This document shows, piece after piece, positions 57,177 through 64,000 of a stretch of 64,000 nt of DNA. Position 1 is the stretch's first letter, and each line of letters opens with the position of its first letter. The stretch lies in the NCBI GenBank assembly GCA_001939145.1, contig LSRX01000577.1, positions 264,789 to 328,788 of the forward strand, read 5' to 3'. The notes under the pieces were generated by a model. That model had not been told where the DNA came from. It did not search any database and was given only the letters and a program-made list of their open reading frames with translations. This DNA comes from Symbiodinium microadriaticum (Eukaryota > Sar > Dinophyceae > Suessiales > Symbiodiniaceae). Both the position numbers and the translations under genes were made by a program.

Positions 57177-57195
57177 GTAGCCACTTTGCCTCAAG
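57177..57195 (+). other. Diverged DinoSL relic
   Basis: GTAGCCACTTTGCCTCAAG, 17 of 19 bases identical to the leader, in the position expected of a unit 5' end and preceded by a GA-type tail. Confidence 0.8.
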
Positions 57196-57829
57196 TCACA
57201 AGTCAACCCGCCGCTCCCTTTGGGGGGCGCTCAAAGGCGGCCCTCTGGAGTCGCTGGCTGTCCCCAGCGGCTCTATTGGTTGGACGTCCCTTTGAGCGGG
57301 GGGGGGCTTGAGTCCCACATCCGCTGCCGTGTTGCTGCAGTGGCCCCAAACACAGGTCTGTAGCACCGAGCCATTTTCGTGCAGGGCAAGTTCAAAACTT
57401 TACGACCTTGTCGGGGACCGGGGCGCTGCAAGGACTCCTTCCAGTTCCTTTTGCCGGGGGACGACACAATCCACCACATCGACAACTCCCTCGACCGTGC
57501 CACCAAGCTGATCAGAAAAAACCTGAGCATTGGGCGGGAGACGCGAACACCTCAGAGTTCGTGATATTCCTGCTGGGCGACATAGTGATGAATGCCAATG
57601 TGGGGGGAATGGAGGAGGACCGAAGTGCCGCATTTGCAGATATGCTGGAGGAACGTGCAGTATAGGAATGCGGAAGACCCACTGTGACAGTGCCGCTTGC
57701 ACGGGGTGACCTCTCAGGCTAACACACCTATAGCACGTGCAAAGAAGGAGCCCTCGCGTGACCGAGGAGAGCCCAATGAACATCCAGGGGGGATGGGCGG
57801 GAGAGCCGGTACGAGCTCTACCCGCCCCT

Positions 57830-58548
57830 TCTCAGAAATGATAGAGGCCTGGTACTGCTTTATGAACCGGAGCCGGGGGACGAGTGGATCAACAGATCTA
57901 TCGTCACAATAAAGGGAAGAAAAAGATGGACTCTGCGACAGGGGAGATGCTCAACAAGGAACAAACCCAAGCATATGCGAACTACCTCCGTCGTCACCGA
58001 GCTCGCAACATGGTAGGGGAAGCACGCGGACAAACCTATAGTTCGCATGGTGGACAAATACTTACCGCTTCAAGCAGACGAGACGCGAGCCTACATATGC
58101 CGCATTCCAGACAAGGCTGCGCCCCTCCTGAAAAAGCTCAAGAAGATAAGAAAGAAGCTGCGTGCCAACCAAAAGGGGGGACACGGCGCTGCAACGAGAC
58201 CTGCTGCTACTACTACGAGCAGGCCAACAAAGAAAAGCAAGGGGGACACAGACACCCCCAGAGTGGAGACCGACACAGTGGACGAAACAACCACGGACAT
58301 GCAGGCGGGGGAAGGAGCGCAGCCAGCAGTGGCCATGGGGGGAAGCCGGGCGCCCCTCAGATCGAGGGGATCCTCGCAGAACGCCCCAGCGAGCCAACGG
58401 GGGGCCGCCTCCTCGGCAAAAGCCTGAAGCTGGACGAGAAGATAGCAGCGGGGGCGCCCGGCTAATTCCCAACCAGATGTGGCTGGACGTGCAGAGAATA
58501 CAAGAACATATGGCCCAAGCACGGAGGGGACAGATACCAAGCAACTGA
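57830..58548 (+). pseudogene. Element protein, copy 3 (broken)
   Basis: The same order of blocks as copy 1 is visible in scattered frames: LLYEPEPGDEWIN in the core, MLNKEQTQAYANYLRRHRAR, VDKYLPLQADETRAYICRIP with LLKKLKKIRKKLRANQ, then WPWGEAGRPSDR and MWLDVQRIQEHMAQARRGQ. No finger was found upstream. The coding frame is broken in a few places. Block conservation across three diverged copies suggests past selection on the protein. Confidence 0.65.
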
Positions 58549-59040
58549 CGCCGAAGGGGGACAACAACCTGCAATTTTGGACCAGAGGAAGCTCGATACC
58601 TCGCCATGCCAATGCCGACTTCGCAAAAAGTCCTGAGTAGCCGTCTGAGGGGGGCTTTCGCTTGGGCGTGAACTTCTTTAGGCTTGTTAGCCACTCTCCG
58701 TTCAGCTTGTACCAATGGGGCACAGTGCCCCAAATCCCCGATTCTTTTCAACTCACCTTGTAGCTCAGACCTTTTCTGGCCGACAAACAATTAAGGGGAA
58801 CCTTCGCGAGGCCCAATTAACTCTCGTTCCATTCAATGACAAAATTAGAATCCTGCTCGAAAGAAGCAGGGGGAGGCTTGCACGTTTTTGCCTCGCAAAC
58901 CCGCTCTGGAGTGCCTCAGCTGATAACGTGGTCCCCGCCTTAGTTTTCGTTATGCTTTACTGCTGTTTGGTGTTGTTTTAAGTTTTGCTTACAGTCATCA
59001 GCTGGGGGGCTCACTTTGCTTCAACGGCCTTACACTGTAA

Positions 59041-59153
59041 AGCCGAGCCTGGGGGGGCGAACCCCCTACCAGGGAGTACGAACCTGCCAAGGACCGCAAG
59101 GGCGCGCTCGCGCGCGGGGTGTGGGGGGACCATCCCACACCTGTTACCTGGTA
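59041..59153 (+). repeat. Element 3' module, unit 11
   Basis: AGCCGAGCCT (59041-59050), stem GGGGGGCGAACCCCC, palindrome GCGCGCTCGCGCGC (59102-59115), terminal hairpin GGTGTGGG/CCCACACC (59118-59141), then GGTAG and the GA/GAAA tail. Confidence 0.9.
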
Positions 59154-59227
59154 GAGAGAGAGAGAGAGAGAGAAAGAAAGAAAGAAAGAAAGAAAGAAAA
59201 AAAGAAAGAAAGAAAGAAAGAAAGAGA
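59153..59227. repeat. GA and GAAA microsatellite
   Basis: (GA)n followed by (GAAA)n. This is the tail of unit 11 and the right border of the element array. Confidence 0.93.
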
Positions 59228-59257
59228 ACCTAAGGCAACCCCAAGCTTCTTGCAGCA

Positions 59258-59666
59258 TTGCGCGCGTCATCGACTGGGGCAAGATCAGTTGGCTTCCAGC
59301 GCCTGGAGTTTTTAGGGGATGCAGTGCTCCTGGTGCGCCCTTCCGGGAAGCATGGCGCAGCAGTTGCGCAGTATTCGTCGCAGGCTTCTGATTTGTCTTT
59401 GGGTGGCCATGAGCAGGTATGCGTGTGCTGCCACCTCATGCAGGCTCGAGGTTTCAGAACGGTTCAGCCATCTGCGTCAAGCCGTGCCAGGTGTGTTCAG
59501 ACTTTGATGAGGGACAGCTGCCAGCTTCCCAACATCGCCAGTGCATGGCCCAGGGACCCAGAGAGCTCCTGTAAGGTCCCAGGCATTGCAGGCCTTCATC
59601 TGCAACAAGTACCTTTCGCGAAAGCTGATCCGGCGGTTCGGAGAGGTCCACAGGGCATTCTACAGA
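59258..59666 (+). CDS. RNase III domain exons
   Basis: The frame ending near 59333 contains QRLEFLGDAVLL, the RNase III signature with its metal-binding Glu and Asp. A downstream exon near 59502 reads SDFDEGQLPASQHRQCM, resembling the EG-x-L-x3-R segment of that fold, and the piece after the acceptor near 59587 reads ALQAFICNKYLSRKLIRRF, resembling its next helix. RNase III enzymes cut double-stranded RNA; relatives include Dicer, Drosha and the ribosomal protein mL44. Which branch applies cannot be told from one domain, and the second acidic motif was not found. The element array ends about 30 bp upstream, so the gene's 5' part may lie beyond 51.4 kb or be lost. Confidence 0.65.
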
Positions 59667-59844
59667 GCGGAAAGCATGGGAAGCAATATTGCCAGGTGCG
59701 GAGTTTCGCATCGGTGTTCTTTCCCAGACAAACTTCGCCGCAGAGAGTGCACCTCCCGAGCCAGTTCGATGAAGTCCTTGCCAGTGAGGCTGTGTGGCTG
59801 TGTTTCCAGCATACCTGGCACTGCGCACTTGATATAACATTTTA

Positions 59845-61544
59845 AACACAGGTGGAGACTGACTATGTCATCGGCGTGAGGAATGTGGAGGCACTGGCCG
59901 CGCCTTCAGTGCTTCTGATTTCCTCTGAGACTCTTCGAGACTTCGAGAGGCTCCTGGACACAAGTGCGTCGCGGACGGCTACGAGGCCCTTTGAGAGCCG
60001 TTCTCATCCTCTCGCAAACGATAGGCAGGAACTCTTCTCTGCTGGCTCACAGCTAGAAAAGCGAAAGCTCAAGCAGAAGCATCCTTGTAAGCGGGACATG
60101 GCGACCCAAGCGGGAAGACTCCTTTAAGCGTCCCGGCCAGCTGCCATGGCCGACGCTTCGACCGGCGCGTTCAGGTCGGGCACTTCTCTTCGCCGAAAGG
60201 GCCGTTTCCTATGAGCATCGCCAGGCTGTGATGCTGACCCTTCGTCCCTCGTCTCCGCACAGGCAGGGCTTGCAGCTTGCGTGGGCTGCAAGGGATGGCC
60301 AGTCGGCGCCATGCATCATGCCGTTGCCGCAGGCCGGAGAGCGAGTACTACACTTTTGAGGCCGGGACACCGGCCGAGATAGTCATGGTCAGCACCATCT
60401 TTCTCTCCAGGACGGCCAAACCTCCGCCGAGTCAGTCAGGTTGACCTACAGAGGAGATGTTGAGTACAGCGCGTCATCGCCAAAGCAAGCATCTGCGTCC
60501 AAGGCCATGGTGACAGAGAAGCCTTTTGTTTTTGAGCTTGGTAGGCGGTGCAGACCTCCGGAAGCTTTTGACCTGAGGCAATGTGCGAAACGTCAGTTCC
60601 TGGCCGGCGTTCAAGAGACAGACGAGGAAGGGTTGGACGGTGGCAACGTGAATCCCTCGAGCTCTTTGCCCAGCGGTTGGAAGCGGTGCGCCTCTCAGAA
60701 GAGTTGCGGGTGCCTGCTCGGACTTTCGTCCTGGTTCACTACGCCTGGGCCTCCGGCAGGTTATGGAGGAGAGAGGCGGTCGCTCGGAAACTGTGGAGAT
60801 GCCCGAGACTGCATCAGCATCTGACCAGTATGAGAGCCCCTTCCTTCAAAGAGCCCGGTCTCTGTCTGTGTCAGCGGAGACTTGACTGCACAAGGCTGGC
60901 TGCCTCCAGCGATTGTGCGGGGGAACGGGAGAGCAGGCGAGAACGGAAAGTTTGCGGGCCAAGATGGGGCACCCCTGAGAACGAGACATTGGACTCACAA
61001 GATGGCAGATCGGGGTTTCCTATGAGCTGAGGCCAGCTCTGTTGCTGCCTTTGCTGCCTGGTGGATTCCAGATGAGACAACGAGAAACGAGGCCAGATGC
61101 CAAACTAAGACTAGGCTGCCCTTGTTGTGGGGTCACAATACGAGGATCCTGAGGCAATGCCTCCCGATCGGCTCTCCAGATCAAGCTCAGATTCCAGCGT
61201 TGCGGCCTCAGTTCGGCGAAGTGTGCAAAGTCTTCGGCATTTCGGTCGTTTCGGTGAGCAAGTATTATTTCGATTTTTTTCTATAGGTTTGCCGATTGTC
61301 CGGTTCGAGCAAGCCCTCATTTCTCGCGGCTACGGCTACTTCTGGTGCTTTGATCTTCCGGAAATGGCAGACACTCTCAGACTCTCAGGTCCCTTCTCCT
61401 AGCAGCAGACAATCTGTCTCGTCTGACTCGATCGCCGTACTTGGTGAAGCACTGCTGCGAGCTCGAGAAGAGAACTCTCAATCTGCGAGCGCGAGTCAGG
61501 CCTGCAGTGCCCGTAGTAGGCCGGTCCGGATGAGACCTAAGTAG
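59845..61544 (+). CDS. Downstream exons to a stop, unidentified
   Basis: Exon-like frames on the + strand: VETDYVIGVRNVEALAAPSV and on (59852-59960), RESLELFAQRLEAVRLSEEL with RVPARTFVLVHYAWASG (about 60640-60770), MPPDRLSRSSSDSSVAASVR with RSVQSLRHFGRFG (61140-61254), and a Ser-rich last exon, VPSPSSRQSVSSDSIAVLGE, ending at a TAG (61542-61544). They may continue the RNase III gene or form a second gene. No further domain was recognised. Confidence 0.35.
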
Positions 61545-61973
61545 AATACTTTCACTCCCCTCTGCGTGGGTAGCGGTGGGTTCTTACCCCGTGGCAGACT
61601 TCATCCCATCGATTCACGAGGGTTTCGGAGCACTTTGAACACTGTTCAGCATTTACAGTAGCAGTGCAGCCGTTCCTGGAACTGAGCATACTGTACCGTT
61701 GCAGCAGGGAATGGATCGTGTTCAAAGTTTCTCGGCTGCATCTTCATGCTTGTCAGCACCAGCGCGCAGAGCTGCAGAGTAGTTTGCTTCTCTAATCTTG
61801 CTTACGCGCATGCAAGGGTGCCACCTTGGTGTCCATGTTCAAATCCATCTCTGAGAATCGAGAGTTTGAGCAACTGAGCTACTGTGCTTCCAGAAGGAGC
61901 ACGGACGTTGAGTACTGGATGACGAAAACTCGTATTTTGTAGTTTTATGATGTCGCATGCCTTTACCACAAAT
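61545..61973. other. Non-coding stretch before the trinucleotide tract
   Basis: About 430 bp of unique sequence without a recognised gene or signal. Confidence 0.45.
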
Positions 61974-61993
61974 ACCTCCTCCTCCTCCTCCTC

Positions 61994-62024
<31 letters not shown>

Positions 62025-62080
62025 TACTGCTACTACCACTACCACTACCACTACCACTACCACTACCACTACCACTACCA

Positions 62081-62117
<37 letters not shown>

Positions 62118-62119
62118 TA

Positions 62120-62156
<37 letters not shown>

Positions 62157-62160
62157 TACT

Positions 62161-62201
<41 letters not shown>

Positions 62202-62238
62202 GCTACTGCTACTGCTACTGCTACTCCTACTCCTACTC

Positions 62239-62275
<37 letters not shown>

Positions 62276-62694
62276 CACTACTACTACTACTACCACTACT
62301 CCTGCTGCTGCTGCTGCTACTACTACTACTACCACTACTCCTGCTGCTGCTGCTGCTACTACTACTACTACTACTACTACTGCTACTACTACTACCACTT
62401 CCACTTCCACTTCCACTTCCACTACCACTACCACTACCACTACCACTACCACTACTACTACTACCACTATACTACTACTACTACTACTACTACTACTGCT
62501 CCTACTCCTACTCCTACTCCTACTCCTACTGCTACTGCTACTGCTGCTCCTCCTACTCCTACTCCTACTCCTACTCCTACTCTACTACCACCACCACCAC
62601 CACCACCACCACCACCACCACGACTACTACTACTACTACTACTACTACTACCTCTACTTATACTACTTCTTATGCTACTTGCTACTACTGTTCC
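61974..62694. repeat. 720-bp trinucleotide tract (CTN/CCA)
   Basis: Blocks of CTA, CCA, CTG, CTC, CTT and ACC triplets succeed each other with almost no loss of triplet phase. Long Tyr-, Thr-, Leu- or Val-only frames across it on both strands are translations of the repeat. Confidence 0.97.
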
Positions 62695-64000
62695 TCCTGC
62701 TCTCGGAATATGGCTCCACCGATACAAGCAGAGGCTTATGGGCTTTCTGGCTTGGGACAAAGAAAGCATCCAAAATATCCGTTATCCTGTCTGCCAGCTT
62801 AGGTATGTTTTCACCTATGGGCATTGCTTGATGCCTGCTCCTATCCAGCGCAGCGGCACTGCGTGTAACTCGAAGTCACGATGCTGCCTACCTGTGGTGC
62901 AACACGGAAGTCCAAAGAATTCCCGAGAATGCGGGTGGCTCCGCCCTGCATCACTGAGACTCTTGCATCATGTAGCGACACTTTGCACGAGGCTTTGCAG
63001 CAGAGCGTCATATTGACATAGCTGCAAATCGTGCACTTGTTTAGTCGATCTGCACATCAGCGCTCGTTTTCTCGTCTTGTTGTCGTCGGTCTGCTGTCAC
63101 AAGCAGTGGCGCAGCATTGATTTAACACCAAGCCATACGGCTTGGTTCCCCAGTCGATCTGATGTCACAAGCCATACGGCTTGGCTTGGTTCACGAACTT
63201 CTTGCTGCACTATGCAGCAGAAGTCTTGAGCGCAGTCTCGTCAGAGACATAAAGCATGAGACACATTTCATCATTTCGATTCAAGCTGGTGCAGTGTGAT
63301 GGGCAGGTCACATGTCACATCGAGTCTCTTTCATGAGGCTGCGTGCTCACCCGGCAGTGTCATCTGCAAGCAGTTGATAGCCGTTTTGAAATTCACTGCA
63401 TGCCTCTGGTACGCCTCGTGGGACACAGACAGTGGAAGCTTCTAAGCTGGTAAGGTGTACCTGAGGCCGCGTGCGCAGATAGACCTGGGTTTGTAACAGC
63501 GAAGCTGGCACAGTCAAAGACAGTTCACGGATGTTCACGCTGCACAGATGTGCGCATGGGCACTCGCCGCAAGGCCCAGGACAGCGCACCCTTTCTTGTG
63601 TGACAAGGCGATGATTGCAGCGGTGCTCTTGGACACAGGCACCGCAGCGAAAGTCTTTGAAGTGAACCAGGTTTGCAGGATCGACCAATGCCATAATGCG
63701 GAAGATGCATCATTCCAAGCACAAGAAGCGCATGCCGGTGAAGAGAGGTGGCGACCTGGGTGAGACCTGGGCCGTCTTTGCCAAGGACGGGGGGGGGGGG
63801 ATCACTGCGAGTCTCTGAAGGGGCGCAGGGCAGGCAGGGCAGGGCGTTGCCGAGGACTTCGAAGTTCCAAGCCGAGCGGAGCTGGCGGAGCTGCTGAGGC
63901 CAAGGCCGAGGCCGAGGGGCCTCGGCGCCGACTCCTCGGCGCCCTGCCCTCTGCCCTCCTCTGCGTGTTCTGTGGTAGGCATGAAGATCACCTTCACTTG
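62695..64000. other. Mostly non-coding right end
   Basis: No family is recognised. A hairpin sequence (CCAAGCC-ATAC-GGCTTGG) occurs at 63128-63145 and its core again at 63170-63183, each followed closely by GGTTC. A frame near 63548-63760 and one near 63850-63900 (AEDFEVPSRAELAELL) might be exons but lack support. A 10-base G run lies near 63790. Confidence 0.4.

Larger units (their letters stand above)
57177..59227 (+). mobile_element. DinoSL element, unit 11
   Basis: It starts with a diverged leader relic (GTAGCCACTTTGCCTCAAG, two mismatches, 57177-57195), contains protein copy 3 and ends with a 3' module at 59041-59153 and a GA-then-GAAA tail to 59227. Length is about 2.0 kb. The module has GGGGG/CCCCC and GGTGTGGG/CCCACACC stems around GCGCGCTCGCGCGC. 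Directly beyond the tail is the RNase III exon. Confidence 0.75.

Noticed and set aside
40312-59230. Possible LTR retrotransposons or virus-like elements
   Set aside because: No long terminal direct repeats, primer-binding site, protease, integrase or reverse transcriptase is visible. 5' leader relics and microsatellite-tailed 3' ends fit a LINE/SINE-like insertion route better.
61839-62831. Long Tyr/Thr/Leu and Val frames
   Set aside because: They come only from the trinucleotide tract and have no complexity beyond it.

Overview
This is nuclear DNA of a dinoflagellate, probably of the Suessiales/Symbiodiniaceae type. Three things show this. Exact copies of the last 19-20 nt of the dinoflagellate spliced leader (DinoSL) occur at several places. 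Recognisable genes are split into small exons (down to 24 bp) whose introns mostly start with GC, sometimes GA or GT. Gene density is low between large stretches of non-coding and simple-repeat DNA. All recognised host genes read on the + strand.

Layout. 1-9.95 kb: terminal exon of one gene and most of a second gene, both encoding repeated Cys/Trp modules linked by Val-Pro-rich spacers (family function unknown). 12.99-14.84 kb: an RNA-binding protein with two RRM domains over at least ten exons. 21.15-21.85 kb: a small DNA transposon with terminal inverted repeats and a 7-bp target duplication. 23.33-27.69 kb: mitochondrial malate dehydrogenase, start to stop, with one exon not located. 31-33 kb: exon fragments of an unrecognised gene. 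33.39-34.81 kb: an intact single-exon ORF joining a UBA-like domain, a zinc ribbon and a C45/AAT-type Ntn-hydrolase domain. 35.56-36.64 kb: a Lys/Glu/Ala-rich coiled-coil gene. 38.29-39.43 kb: a larger relative of the 21-kb transposon, sitting in a CATA microsatellite. 40.3-45.5 and 51.6-59.2 kb: a family of GC-rich retroposed elements. 48.5-51.4 kb: coiled-coil exons. 59.26-61.54 kb: an RNase III exon and other exons up to a stop. 61.97-62.69 kb: a 720-bp trinucleotide tract.

The most interesting content is the element family at 40.3-45.5 and 51.6-59.2 kb. Full 5' ends begin with a DinoSL relic, one of them a double relic, followed by a conserved leader that can fold back on the SL. 3' ends share stem-loops, a GCGC-rich palindrome, a terminal hairpin and TAG, then a GA, GAAA or CAAG microsatellite. 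Units lie head to tail with the microsatellites as joints. Three units carry copies of one unrecognised protein family (CX2C...H...CX2H finger, W-I core domain, C-terminal WPWG motif). The sense strand is peppered with GGGG(G)A tracts that turn into C tracts where a unit is reversed. I read them as trans-spliced transcripts re-inserted by a LINE-like machinery; no reverse transcriptase is seen in the window.
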